From NCBI GenBank assembly GCA_002311745.1, contig DBZL01000071.1, positions 207-64,206 on the forward strand: a DNA stretch of 64,000 nt, read 5' to 3'. The notes under the pieces were generated by a model. It did not search any database. It was not told the DNA's origin and saw only the letters and a program-made list of their open reading frames with translations. The position numbers were made by a program, and so were the translations under genes. Each line of letters starts with the position of its first letter. The first letter of the stretch is position 1. This DNA comes from Phycisphaerales bacterium UBA1161 (GTDB lineage Bacteria > Planctomycetota > Phycisphaerae > Tepidisphaerales > Tepidisphaeraceae). Of the stretch, positions 34,999-43,650 are shown piece after piece.

Positions 34999-35316
34999 TT
35001 ATCCGGCGGAGTCTTCGTCGCCGCCGATCACTTTGGGCACTTTGAAAAACGGCCCATCCGTATCGGGGGCGTTTTGCAGGACCTTCTCGATCGGCAAGCT
35101 GGGCTCCACCACATCGTCGCGGAAGACGTTGCAAACGGGCAGGGCATGCGCCATCGGCTCGACGCCGGTGACGTCGGCCTCGCTGATCTTGGCGACGTAC
35201 CCGAGGATCGATTCAAGCTGACCGGCGAGCTTGGCCAGTTTGGGCTCATCCAGCGCCAGCCGCGAGAGCATGGCGACGTGGCGAACCTGGTCGAGCGTGA
35301 TTTTCTTCTCGGCCAT
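34999..35316 (-). CDS. gatC: Asp/Glu-tRNA(Asn/Gln) amidotransferase subunit C
   Basis: 105 residues from ATG 35316. Helical start [39 protein letters not shown] and end [33 protein letters not shown] are the GatC family. It ties GatA and GatB together. Co-transcribed with gatA. Confidence 0.94.
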   Translation of the reverse strand: MAEKKITLDQVRHVAMLSRLALDEPKLAKLAGQLESILGYVAKISEADVTGVEPMAHALPVCNVFRDDVVEPSLPIEKVLQNAPDTDGPFFKVPKVIGGDEDSAG

Positions 35317-35394
35317 CGTGCCAAAGGTAAGAGACGAGGGCCCAAAAGGCAAAGGCCCGGAGGCGCGGCGCGGTCGCCGGCGCCTCGCGGGGGT

Positions 35395-35649
35395 TCAGGC
35401 CTGGGCGGTTGGCTTGCGATGCGTGGGCTTGAGCACCAGGCCGGTGCGGATGGCCTTGGCGCTGACCTTGATGCGGACGACGCGTCCGTCGACCAAAGCG
35501 CGGACTTTTTGGATGTTGGGCCTGAACTTGCGGGAGCTGATGCCCGTGATTTTCGTGCCGACGCCCCCCAGGTACTTGGCCTTGCCGCGGTGGGTGACCT
35601 TGCGGCCGAAGCTGGTCTTCTTGCCGGTGAAATAACAGACGCGGGGCAT
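35395..35649 (-). CDS. rpmB: 50S ribosomal protein L28
   Basis: 84 residues from ATG 35649. MPRVCYFTGKKTSFGRKVTHRGKAK is the L28 head; ITGISSRKFRPNIQKVRAL the middle. It keeps Cys-5 but not the second zinc pair. Standing alone upstream of gatC-gatA with a 78-nt gap. rpmG is absent here. Confidence 0.94.
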   Translation of the reverse strand: MPRVCYFTGKKTSFGRKVTHRGKAKYLGGVGTKITGISSRKFRPNIQKVRALVDGRVVRIKVSAKAIRTGLVLKPTHRKPTAQA

Positions 35650-35757
35650 CGCAAACCTCGGTAAAGGAATCGGGGGGGACAGTGTAGTCAAAGCCGCCCG
35701 GGACGCAAGCGCGGCCGGGAATCTCGAGTTGGAGATCCGAAACTCGAAAGTTAATTT

Positions 35758-36795
35758 TCAGAACGTCAAGGCCTGCACCGGCTCGGGTTGAGGCTCGGCG
35801 GCCTCCGGAGCGAACGATGCGATGGTTCCGCGATCCACCAGCGTCCCCGTGAGCCACAGGGTAATGGGCCGGCCGGTTTGGCCGTACCGCAGGATTTCGG
35901 CGACGGCGGAAGCCGTCTGCTGGGCGCCGGTGTAGTAACCGGTGCACGGATAATCACCATCGAGCGGGCCCAAGGCGGTGACCGAGATGCGTCCGGGTAC
36001 GGCGATGCCGGCCTGCCCCAGCACGTGCAGTGTTTCTCGCGCCCCGCGCACCGAATCGCAGATGCAGGCGGTGGCGCCGTTTTCCACGGCGGCGACGATG
36101 TCGCGCGGGAAGCAGGCATCGACGCAGACGTCCGAGCCAAACGAGGGGGCCAGGCGGCGGACGGCCTTGGTGACGGCGGTACGATTGTGAGCTTCAACGG
36201 CAACGAAACGGCGATGTCCGCTCATCAGCAGGTGCCGCGTCAGCGCGGCAGCGCCCAAGGACAGGTCCAACAACACGGCGTTGGTGGAGTAGGTTCGTGG
36301 TTCGCGGCCGACGGCCACCACCGGAATGTTGCGCACCAGCAGGTCGCGCACGAAAGCATCGGGCGTCTCGGCAGCCAGATCCACCACCGCGGCAAACTGG
36401 TTGAGGTAGCTGGGCCGCAGCGTCGTCACGTCGTCTGTGACCTCGGCGTGTGGATTGAGCAATTTCAGATGTTCAACGATGACCGCATCGACCTGTCGAT
36501 CGACCAGCAACAGCCACGATCCTTCGGATGGGTTGTGTTGCGGAGCAGCGCTTTTGACGAACGTACCTCGACCGATGCTGCGGTGGAGCACTCCCTCGGC
36601 GGCCAAATCCGTCAAGGCCTTGCTGAGGGTCTTGGCGTTGACGTGGAATCGCCGCGCCAACTCGCGCTCGCCGGGCAGTTTTCCTGAAAGCTCGCCAGAA
36701 GCCACGGCTTGGCGGATCTTTTCCCGCAAGCGTTGGAATTTATAGCTCAAGCCAGCCTGACGACGCCTTTGCTGCGGTGAATTGATGCTGTCCAT
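35758..36795 (-). CDS. GntR-type regulator with LacI/periplasmic-binding-like sensor
   Basis: 345 residues from ATG 36795. Residues 15-80 are a GntR winged helix (KIRQAVASGELSGKLPGERELARRFHVNAKTLSKALTDLAAEGVLHRSIGRGTFV). The remainder looks like a LacI-type sugar-sensor fold: LLVDRQVDAVIVEHLK, LLVRNIPVVAVGRE, SGHRRFVAVEAHN, and VPGRISVTALGPLDGDYPCTGYYT. Such proteins in planctomycetes often govern carbohydrate genes. It diverges from the lipase-like gene across 260 nt of AT-rich DNA. Confidence 0.85.
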   Translation of the reverse strand: MDSINSPQQRRRQAGLSYKFQRLREKIRQAVASGELSGKLPGERELARRFHVNAKTLSKALTDLAAEGVLHRSIGRGTFVKSAAPQHNPSEGSWLLLVDRQVDAVIVEHLKLLNPHAEVTDDVTTLRPSYLNQFAAVVDLAAETPDAFVRDLLVRNIPVVAVGREPRTYSTNAVLLDLSLGAAALTRHLLMSGHRRFVAVEAHNRTAVTKAVRRLAPSFGSDVCVDACFPRDIVAAVENGATACICDSVRGARETLHVLGQAGIAVPGRISVTALGPLDGDYPCTGYYTGAQQTASAVAEILRYGQTGRPITLWLTGTLVDRGTIASFAPEAAEPQPEPVQALTF

Positions 36796-37055
36796 TTTTA
36801 CCTTCCCTGCCGAAAGTCCTCGGTTCCAATTAGGGGGCTGTATTTTGCACCTACGCTCCCCTGCCATACAGAGTTAACTACATTACAGTTCTTCGGCAAT
36901 ATGCGATACGGCGGTTGGATAAAATTCAGCAAAAAAATAGTTCATGGCAAGAATCTTTAAATGGGTCCATAGGTACAGCAGGAAATAATGGGTCAATCGC
37001 GGATTTGGCAATTCATGGGTATCATGGCCGGTGGCGGGCGCCGGCGGCCAAAAAC

Positions 37056-38105
37056 ATGAGAAAATTCCTTATTTCCCTCCTGGTTCTGACGGTGCCGCAG
37101 CCAGCAGTGGCACGAGGAGCCAACCCCCCGCTGTGGGATCGATGGGCGCAGTCGCTGCACTTGCCGCGCGATTGGGACCAGGCGTGCGAATCGCTGGAGC
37201 GATTGACGCGCGACGTAGCGCCGGCGGCTTGGGCCGACCAGCAGCGGCAATGGGGGTTGCTCATCGACCAGGCGATTGATCCGCGCAAGCCCCTGGTGGT
37301 GCTGATCCACGGTTTAGACGGGGATGCCGACGGCTGCCGGCCGATGACCCGGTTGCTCCAGCAGGCCGGCTGGCAGACTGCGATCTTCTGTTATCCGGCT
37401 GACAAACACCTGAGCGGCAATGCACAGTTGCTCGCCGAGCATCTGGGGGCCCTGCGCGTGACCTACCCCCGCTTGAAGATCGACCTGGTCACGCAAAGCA
37501 TGGGCGGACTGGTAGCGCGACAATACGTCGAAGGGCCGCAGTACGCCGGCGGCGTGGATCGGCTGATCCTGATCGCCCCGCCCAACGCCGGCTCGCCTTG
37601 GGCCAAATTCTGTTGGGCCGGCAAACTGGTCGCCCATTGGCAGCGCTATCGCCACGATCCGCAATGGAACCCCGCCTGGATGATCACCGAAGGTCTGTGC
37701 CAAGCCGGGGGCGATCTGATACCGGGCTCGCGGTTTTTGGCCCAGTTGAATTCGCGCCCGCGCCGCGCGGGAATTAAGTACACGATCATCGCGGGCGATC
37801 TGCCCGCCGGCGACCGCGTCGGCGCGGACTTGATCCAGGCCTCGGCACGCCTGGCCTGCGAGCGATGGCCCCATACCTGGGGTATCCGGCAAGTCGATGT
37901 GGTCGCGCAATGCTGGGCCGACGACTTGCGCGAAAAACGGGGCGGCGGCGATGGACCGGTGAGCCTGGCCAGCGCCGCCTTGGCCGGCGTGGACGATCTG
38001 GTGATCGTTCACGCGGATCATCTTTGCTTGTACGAATCGGTGGACGGTCGTCCCCCTGCCGCCTGGCCGATCATCCAGGATCGGCTGGCCGACCATGGCC
38101 GGTGA
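37056..38105 (+). CDS. Exported alpha/beta-hydrolase, lipase-like
   Basis: 349 residues from ATG 37056 with a signal peptide (MRKFLISLLVLTVPQPAVARG). Fold marks: PLVVLIHGLDGDADG (oxyanion region, HG at 85-86), nucleophile Ser148 in DLVTQSMGGLVARQYVEG, and APPNAGSPWAKF, typical of the triacylglycerol lipase/PGAP1 class; the His is probably in LVIVHADHLCLYE. An esterase or lipase acting outside the cytoplasm. The ORF is open from 36915, but that part has no signal character. Overlaps thiL by 11 nt. Confidence 0.8.
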   Translation: MRKFLISLLVLTVPQPAVARGANPPLWDRWAQSLHLPRDWDQACESLERLTRDVAPAAWADQQRQWGLLIDQAIDPRKPLVVLIHGLDGDADGCRPMTRLLQQAGWQTAIFCYPADKHLSGNAQLLAEHLGALRVTYPRLKIDLVTQSMGGLVARQYVEGPQYAGGVDRLILIAPPNAGSPWAKFCWAGKLVAHWQRYRHDPQWNPAWMITEGLCQAGGDLIPGSRFLAQLNSRPRRAGIKYTIIAGDLPAGDRVGADLIQASARLACERWPHTWGIRQVDVVAQCWADDLREKRGGGDGPVSLASAALAGVDDLVIVHADHLCLYESVDGRPPAAWPIIQDRLADHGR

Positions 38106-38991
38106 ATTCGACTTCATCCAGTGGATCGCCGCCCAGAACCGCGCTGGCAACCTGGTGCAATTGGGCGTGGGAGACGATCTGGCCGTGCTGAACTGGCCGG
38201 CGGATGATCTGCTGCTGGTCGGCGTGGACCAGGTGCTCGAGGGCGTGCACTTCGATTCGGCCGTTCATTCACCCCGGCAAATCGGCAAAAAGGCGATCAA
38301 CCGCAGCGTGTCGGACTGCGCCGCCATGGGATGTCTGCCCGCGGCGGCCGTCGCCACCGTCGCCCTGCCCAAGCATTTTTCCCTGGACCAAGCCAAGGAG
38401 CTTTACCTGGGAATGCGCCAGGCGGCGGAAGCGTTTGATTGCCCCATCGTCGGCGGCGACACCGCGGCTTGGGATGGAAAACTGATCGCCACGGTGACGA
38501 TCCTGGGTCGCACGAGCGGCATTCGGCCCGTCGCCCGCAGCGGCGCCAAAGCGGGCGATCGGATTTTCGTCACCGGTCCCTTGGGCGGCAGTATTCTGGG
38601 CCGCCACATCGAGTTTGTTCCCAAGGTCGCCCTGGGCCGCGAGCTGGCCGCCCTCGCCAGCGCGATGATCGACATCAGCGACGGCCTGTCGCGCGATCTG
38701 GGGCACATCTGCCGCTGCAGCGGCGTGGGGGCGATCCTCCAAGCCGAGTCGGTGCCGATTCATCCCGATGCCGTCGAGCTGTCGCGCCGCGACGGCCGAG
38801 CGGCTCTGGAGCACGCCTTGCACGATGGTGAGGATTACGAACTGCTCTACACCACCAGCCGCCCAACCGCGCCGGGAATTTGCATCGGTCGGATCGTGGA
38901 AAAACCCGGCATGTGGCTGCAAGACGAGCGCAAGAATCTGCGGGCATTGGAAATTGCCGGATGGCAACACGTCTGGGGAAGTGCTCCGTGA
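38095..38991 (+). CDS. thiL: Thiamine-monophosphate kinase
   Basis: Makes thiamin diphosphate from thiamin monophosphate with ATP. 298 residues: GVGDDLAVLNWPADDLLLVGVDQVLEGVHF (metal-binding Asp), AINRSVSDCAAMGCLPAAAV, GGDTAAWDG, GPLGGSILGRHIEF, and MIDISDGLSRDLGHIC. Translated through the lipase stop (11 nt overlap). Gap of 9 nt to the convergent ruvX. Confidence 0.93.
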   Translation: MAGEFDFIQWIAAQNRAGNLVQLGVGDDLAVLNWPADDLLLVGVDQVLEGVHFDSAVHSPRQIGKKAINRSVSDCAAMGCLPAAAVATVALPKHFSLDQAKELYLGMRQAAEAFDCPIVGGDTAAWDGKLIATVTILGRTSGIRPVARSGAKAGDRIFVTGPLGGSILGRHIEFVPKVALGRELAALASAMIDISDGLSRDLGHICRCSGVGAILQAESVPIHPDAVELSRRDGRAALEHALHDGEDYELLYTTSRPTAPGICIGRIVEKPGMWLQDERKNLRALEIAGWQHVWGSAP

Positions 38992-39000
38992 ACGCGCGCC

Positions 39001-39444
39001 TCACCGTGGGTTCAGCGCGGCCAGCTTTGCGTCGAGATATTCCTGCAGGAAAACCACCGCGGCTTGGGCATCCAGACGGGCCTTTTTTTGCTTCCGCGTG
39101 ATTTTTTCTCCGCTGCGCTTGCGGTCAACCAGATTCCGCTCGGCTTGAAAAGTGGAAAGACGCTCATCGACGAAGATCACCGGCTTGCCGCTGCGCGCGG
39201 CCAGCTCACGGCCCAGGTCCAGCGCGCCCTGGGCCGCCGCCCCGCGCGTGCCGTCCATGTTCAACGCCAGGCCGATCACCAGACGCTGCACGGCCTCGGT
39301 TTCGATGATCTTCAGGATTTGTTCCACCGCTTGTGAGTCAAAGCGGACGTGCAGAACGCCGTAAGGGGTGGCGAGTTTCCCGGCGGCGTCGCTGAGGGAC
39401 AGGCCGACGCGACGCGACCCCGGATCGATGCCGAGCGTGCGCAT
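39001..39444 (-). CDS. ruvX: RuvX/YqgF, Holliday junction resolvase-like protein
   Basis: 147 residues. RNase-H fold: MRTLGIDPGSRRVGLSLSD (first Asp), IETEAVQRLVIGLALNMDG, VDERLSTFQAERNLV, and DAQAAVVFLQEYLD (last Asp). Known for 16S 5' end processing (YqgF) or Holliday resolution. Follows manC by 6 nt. Confidence 0.92.
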   Translation of the reverse strand: MRTLGIDPGSRRVGLSLSDAAGKLATPYGVLHVRFDSQAVEQILKIIETEAVQRLVIGLALNMDGTRGAAAQGALDLGRELAARSGKPVIFVDERLSTFQAERNLVDRKRSGEKITRKQKKARLDAQAAVVFLQEYLDAKLAALNPR

Positions 39445-39450
39445 GCGGAT

Positions 39451-40545
39451 TTACTGAAACTTCTCCCCGTATTTTTCCTTCACCTTGGCCACCAGTTCCT
39501 TGACGCGCTGGGCCTGCTCCTTGGGACAGACCAGCGTCACGTCGCGGGCGTGCACGATGATCATGTCGCTGAGCCCGATGGTGGAGAGCAGGTGTTGGGG
39601 ATCTTGGCTGATGATGACGTTGTCATCGGAGTCCAGGAAAACGCCGGTGGGGCAATCGATGGCGTTGTTGTGCTCGTCCGTGGAAAGCGTCTCGGCCAAA
39701 GCCGGCCAGGACCCGACGTCCAGCCATTCCACCGGCATCTCCACCACCATCACCTGGGCGTCGCTTTTTTGCTGGCTGACCGGCTCCATGACGGCGTAGT
39801 CGATGCTGATCTTGGGCAAGCGCGGATACACCTCGCGCAGCACCGCCTCCTGGCGATCGGTGCCCCAGGCGTCGGCGATCTGCGTCAAGCCGCGGTGCGA
39901 GCCGGGCAGGTGCGCCGCCAGTTCCTTCAGCACCGTGTCGCAGCGCCACACGAACATGCCGCTGTTCCAGTAGTACCGGCCGGACTCGACGTAGCGGTCG
40001 GCCATGGCCTTGTCCGGTTTTTCAAAAAATCCCAGCACGCGATAGGCGCCCTCCACGTCCAGCGGCTCGCCGCGCTGGATGTACCCCAGGCCGGTGTGCC
40101 CGTGCGTCGGTACGATGCCGAAGGTGACCAGCGCGCTTGGTATTTGCGCGGTGACCTGGAAAGCGGCTTCCAGGCTCTTGTGGAACTGCGCCACCGGCTC
40201 GATCACGTGATCCGCGGTGACGACCGCGCTGACCGCATCCGGGTCGCGCTTGTGCAAAACGGCGGCGGAAAAGCCCACGGCGTTGGCGGTGTCGCGGCCC
40301 ATCGGCTCACCCAGCAGATTCTGCCGCGGCAGCTCCGGAAGATTGGCCAGCACCGCCGCGGCGTGCACGGCGCCGGTGCAGACGAAAATCTGCTCCGGCG
40401 GCAACAGCCCGCGCAAACGCTCGTAGCTCAATTGCAGAAGACTTTTGCCATTGACGACGGGAAGAAGCTGCTTGGGGAGGTTGCCGCGGGACAGCGGCCA
40501 TAGCCGCGTGCCCGCCCCCCCCGCCATAATCACGCCGTATCGCAT
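39451..40545 (-). CDS. manC: Mannose-1-phosphate guanylyltransferase
   Basis: Makes GDP-mannose from mannose 1-phosphate and GTP. 364 residues from ATG 40545: VIMAGGAGTRLWPLSRGNLPKQLLP (nucleotide loop), NLLGEPMGRDTANAVGF, VTADHVIEP, FFEKPDKAMADRYVESGRYYWNSGMFV, and KISIDYAVMEP. No C-terminal isomerase domain. GDP-mannose would feed surface glycans; several glycosyltransferases are in the window. Confidence 0.93.
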   Translation of the reverse strand: MRYGVIMAGGAGTRLWPLSRGNLPKQLLPVVNGKSLLQLSYERLRGLLPPEQIFVCTGAVHAAAVLANLPELPRQNLLGEPMGRDTANAVGFSAAVLHKRDPDAVSAVVTADHVIEPVAQFHKSLEAAFQVTAQIPSALVTFGIVPTHGHTGLGYIQRGEPLDVEGAYRVLGFFEKPDKAMADRYVESGRYYWNSGMFVWRCDTVLKELAAHLPGSHRGLTQIADAWGTDRQEAVLREVYPRLPKISIDYAVMEPVSQQKSDAQVMVVEMPVEWLDVGSWPALAETLSTDEHNNAIDCPTGVFLDSDDNVIISQDPQHLLSTIGLSDMIIVHARDVTLVCPKEQAQRVKELVAKVKEKYGEKFQ

Positions 40546-40638
40546 CCATTCCACCTGCAGTAATGCAACCACCGGCCGAAGCGCTGATTATAACATGAAC
40601 CGTGGTTCGCGTGGAATGCGCCGGCGCCGTGGATCGGC

Positions 40639-41811
40639 CTACGGCCGGCGAGGCGCGGCGGCGGCGGCCAACGGCGAAAGCAACGGCAAATCCGGATACC
40701 ACACTCGCAGCACGCCCAGGTACACGCCGTCGTCCACGTCGACGGCGTGCAGTTTACGCCCGGCCAGCGGTCCGGCAACCGCCCGGCCGTCGGCGCTCCA
40801 CAAACTCTTGCTATCCGCATCGACCATGACCGCCTCGGGATATTTGGCCGTGCGCTTGGCGTGGAAAATCGGAAAAAGATCGTCCACCTGGCGGTCGAAG
40901 GCGACGGCGCATCCCGTGGCCGGACTGCGCCAAAGCAGCAGGCGCTGCGGGAAATTCTTCGGCTGTGCGGTCAGATCGCTGTCCAGCACGGCCGCGGGCC
41001 GGGTGGTGCAGATCATCGCCACGGTGGCGACACCGCGCGCGGCGGCGGGCATCGGGTAAAACGGCAAGAGCGGCCGCGACGGCGCCGGCCGCGAAGCTTG
41101 CACCGGCGCCAGCAGCACGCGCGTCTGCGGATGCAGCGCTTTCCACCGCTTCCACGTGGTTTTGATCGCCGAGATCGTTCCGCCGAATCCCGCGGGTTTT
41201 TGCTGCTGCAGCGTCAAGCCCGTCACGCCGTTGATGAATTGCCCCAGCCGCGCGTTGTACACCAGCAGCGTGTTGGCCGGCATGGAAACGATTTCCAGAT
41301 CGCGCGCCTTGATGGAGCGGTCGATGCGCACCGTCACCACGCGATTGGCAAAAGCCGACCACAACAAAAGCAGCGGCGCCTGTTGATCCGTCTGCACGAG
41401 CACCGGAGCCGGATAGAGCGCCGCAAACGGATACGCGGTGGCCTCGCCGCCGTCGACCAAGCCAACGACCCAATCGTCATCGCCCAAAGTTGCCTGCTCG
41501 GCGGATACGAAACCGGGCTGGCCATTGACCAGAAAGGCGCTGTCGGGGTCGAGGGCGAAATGGTGCGCCAGCAGCGCCAGGATGGGCGCAAGTCCGATCA
41601 ACCACCAGGCCCGGCGCCGCCCGGCGACGATCAGCCCGACCAGGATCAGGCACAGGATCACCGTCAGCGCCAGCATCGGCCACTGCAATCGGCGGGACAG
41701 CACGATCCATTCGATGCCGTGCGGATATTGCCCCCAGAACGGATGCACGCCATAAGCGATGACGGCCGCGGGCATCGCCGCCAAAATAAGCAGCAGCAGG
41801 GGCAAAATCAC
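40639..41811 (-). CDS. DUF3179-domain membrane protein
   Basis: 390 residues; three N-terminal membrane helices (LPLLLLILAAMPAAVIAYG; WPMLALTVILCLILVGLIV; WLIGLAPILALLAHHF), then a DUF3179 domain with DDDWVVGLVDGGEATAYPF, GVTGLTLQQQKPAGFGG and GCAVAFDRQVDDL. DUF3179 proteins are common in planctomycetes; their function is unknown. Start GTG 41811. It diverges from the dehydrogenase gene. Confidence 0.8.
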   Translation of the reverse strand: MILPLLLLILAAMPAAVIAYGVHPFWGQYPHGIEWIVLSRRLQWPMLALTVILCLILVGLIVAGRRRAWWLIGLAPILALLAHHFALDPDSAFLVNGQPGFVSAEQATLGDDDWVVGLVDGGEATAYPFAALYPAPVLVQTDQQAPLLLLWSAFANRVVTVRIDRSIKARDLEIVSMPANTLLVYNARLGQFINGVTGLTLQQQKPAGFGGTISAIKTTWKRWKALHPQTRVLLAPVQASRPAPSRPLLPFYPMPAAARGVATVAMICTTRPAAVLDSDLTAQPKNFPQRLLLWRSPATGCAVAFDRQVDDLFPIFHAKRTAKYPEAVMVDADSKSLWSADGRAVAGPLAGRKLHAVDVDDGVYLGVLRVWYPDLPLLSPLAAAAAPRRP

Positions 41812-41874
41812 GCCGTAACGATAGCGGCGCCGCGCTTAATCACAAGACGCCCCGCGTGCGGTACACTGACGCTT

Positions 41875-42834
41875 ATGACACATCCAGATACCCGGCCGTT
41901 GGTGATCGTCACCGAAGGCTCCGACCCTCGGCCGTTGCAGTGGCTCAGGGAGCGCGCCCGCGTCGTGGAGATGCCGACGGCTCATCCGCAGTTTGGCCAA
42001 CAACTGGCCGAGGCGCGGGGCCTTGTGGTCCGCACGTACACGAAAGTGAACGCGGCGCTTTTGCAGGAGGCGCCCCAACTGAAGGTGGTGGGCCGCGGCG
42101 GCGTGGGATTGGAAAACATCGACGTGGCCGAATGCCGCCGCCGCGGCGTCCAGGTCGTCTACACTCCCGATGCCAACACGCTGGCCGTCGGCGATTTCGT
42201 CTTCGGATATCTCTTGCAGCTCTTGCGTCCGTGGGCGTTCTTCCGCGACAAGGTGTACGAGCCCAAGGAATTCAAGCGCATCCGCGACACCCTGCGCGGC
42301 CGGCAACTGAACGAGTTGACGCTCGGCGTCCTGGGCATGGGCCGCGTCGGCCGCCGCGTCGGTCACATCGCCGCCAACGGCTTTGACATGCCCGTGATCT
42401 ACAACGATCTGCTGGACGTGGCCGCTCTGCTGGATTTCCCCGCCACCGCCGTGGACAAGCCAACGCTCTATCGCCAGGCGGACATCCTGACCATTCACGT
42501 GGACATGCGTCCGGGCAACGAGAACCTAGTCGGCCGCGAGCAGATCGTCATGCTCAAGGAATCGGCCGTGTTGATCAACGCCAGCCGGGGCGAGGTGCTG
42601 GACGTGGCGGCCCTGGCCGAGGCGCTGCGCTCCAAGAAGCTGCACGGCGCCGCGCTGGACGTTTACGCTCCCGAGCCGCCGGGCCCCGATTTCCCGCTGT
42701 TGGGATTGCCCAACGTCCTGCTGAGCCCGCACATGGCCGCCCGCACGACCACGGCGCTGGAGAACATGAGCTGGGTGGTGCGGGACGTGATGGAGGTGCT
42801 GGAAGGCCGCAAGCCCAAATACGCGGCCCCGTGA
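41875..42834 (+). CDS. D-isomer-specific 2-hydroxyacid dehydrogenase (SerA-like, short form)
   Basis: 319 residues from ATG 41875. The NAD site is LGVLGMGRVGRRVGHIAANG; catalytic Arg in LINASRGEVLD, Glu in DVYAPEPPG, and His in VLLSPHMAARTTTALENMS. It lacks the ACT domain of full SerA, so it may be a 3-phosphoglycerate dehydrogenase or another hydroxyacid enzyme. Its 3' end is echoed by a remnant at 43578-43643, on the far side of RAYT copy 2. Confidence 0.85.
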   Translation: MTHPDTRPLVIVTEGSDPRPLQWLRERARVVEMPTAHPQFGQQLAEARGLVVRTYTKVNAALLQEAPQLKVVGRGGVGLENIDVAECRRRGVQVVYTPDANTLAVGDFVFGYLLQLLRPWAFFRDKVYEPKEFKRIRDTLRGRQLNELTLGVLGMGRVGRRVGHIAANGFDMPVIYNDLLDVAALLDFPATAVDKPTLYRQADILTIHVDMRPGNENLVGREQIVMLKESAVLINASRGEVLDVAALAEALRSKKLHGAALDVYAPEPPGPDFPLLGLPNVLLSPHMAARTTTALENMSWVVRDVMEVLEGRKPKYAAP

Positions 42835-42841
42835 TCGGCGC

Positions 42842-42900
42842 GCATCGCACGCGACGCGGCTAAAACGCCATCCGACTTTTAGCCGCGTCGCGTGCGACGC
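42842..42900. repeat. Pair of inverted REP-like palindromes before RAYT copy 2
   Basis: 42842-42863 (GCATCGC-AC-GCGACGC then GGCTAA) faces 42879-42900, a reverse-complement unit (TTAGCC then GCGTCGC-GT-GCGACGC) with a 15-nt spacer. Same design as 3341-3417, but with AC/GT in the palindrome centre, not AA/TT. One mismatch (GCATCGC) in the left unit. Confidence 0.8.
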
Positions 42901-42927
42901 GCGGCCGAAAAAGGTCCTGCTATTCCA

Positions 42928-43518
42928 ATGATTCTCGCTACGCATCTCATCTTCAGCGCCTACGGCTTTTGGCTCCCCAACGATCCTCGCGGATCGTGGT
43001 CGAAGTTCGTGGCATCGTGGGACCTGCTCAAATACGGCAAGGCGACGACGGTCTCTGCCGATCGGTCCCTTGCGTACAAACCCCACGACGTCTCACTGCG
43101 CCGCCGGGCAAAATCAGCCTTGAAATATTCGCCGGTCCAGTTCACGGGCATTCAAGCGCGCGCGATTGCCCGCAGGTTTGCCCATGCGATCCGAGAACGG
43201 TCGTATGTCCTGCACGCCTGCTGCATACTTCCCGATCATGTGCATCTGGTCATTGCGCGACACGCCCGGCCGGCAAATGAAATCGTCGGACACCTAAAAT
43301 TCGCAGCCACGCAACGATTGCTGAAGGAAGATCTGCATCCGTTCAGTGGCACAGAATCCGGCGAAGAATTGCCTTCCCCCTGGGCACGGGGAACATGGCA
43401 AGTGTTCTTGGATTCGCCGGCGGATGTGCGGCGGGCGATACGCTACATGGAAGACAATCCGCTCAAAGAAGGCAAGCGGCGGCAACGCTGGCCGTTCGTG
43501 ACGGCATATGTCGAGTAA
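42928..43518 (+). CDS. REP-associated tyrosine transposase (RAYT, Y1/HUH family), copy 2
   Basis: 196 residues from ATG 42928. HUH motif in CCILPDHVHLVIARHARP; likely Tyr in IRYMEDNPLKEGKRR; head SAYGFWLPNDPRGSW as in copy 1, but with a 7-residue insert (FSGTESG) before ELPSPWARGTWQVF. About half identical to copy 1, so the two are not a recent duplication. It lies between the dehydrogenase gene and a remnant of that gene's 3' end. Confidence 0.8.
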   Translation: MILATHLIFSAYGFWLPNDPRGSWSKFVASWDLLKYGKATTVSADRSLAYKPHDVSLRRRAKSALKYSPVQFTGIQARAIARRFAHAIRERSYVLHACCILPDHVHLVIARHARPANEIVGHLKFAATQRLLKEDLHPFSGTESGEELPSPWARGTWQVFLDSPADVRRAIRYMEDNPLKEGKRRQRWPFVTAYVE

Positions 43519-43531
43519 CGCCGCCGACCGC

Positions 43532-43553
43532 GCGTCGCACGCGACGCGGCTAA
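43532..43553 (+). repeat. REP-like palindrome after RAYT copy 2
   Basis: GCGTCGC-AC-GCGACGC then GGCTAA, 13 nt past the RAYT stop, in the orientation of the left unit at 42842. With the upstream pair, copy 2 is bracketed by REP units. Confidence 0.8.
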
Positions 43554-43558
43554 AAATC

Positions 43559-43580
43559 AGGAGACCTCAGTGAGGCTTGC
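43559..43580 (+). repeat. 22-nt direct repeat, copy a
   Basis: aggagacctcAgtgagGctTgc; 19 of 22 bases match the copy at 45524-45545. It starts 5 nt after the REP unit and runs into the dehydrogenase 3' remnant. The motif itself looks like a ribosome site (AGGAG) plus GTG. Confidence 0.6.
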
Positions 43581-43643
43581 TGGGTCGTGCGCGACGTGAT
43601 GGAAGTTTTGGGGGGAAGAAGACCGAAGTATCCCGCTCCGTGA
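43578..43643 (+). pseudogene. Remnant of a 2-hydroxyacid dehydrogenase 3' end
   Basis: 21 codons and a stop give CWVVRDVMEVLGGRRPKYPAP, against SWVVRDVMEVLEGRKPKYAAP at the end of the gene at 41875-42834. The DNA differs mostly at third codon positions, so this is the tail of a diverged paralogue or xenologue, not a fresh copy. It is cut off upstream at the 22-nt repeat. The GT41 start codon lies 7 nt past its stop. Confidence 0.75.
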
Positions 43644-43650
43644 GGGACAG

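Noticed and set aside
40747..41874. A 376-codon upstream extension of the 2-hydroxyacid dehydrogenase
   Set aside because: It is antisense to the DUF3179 gene and unlike any dehydrogenase; ATG 41875 gives the normal family length.
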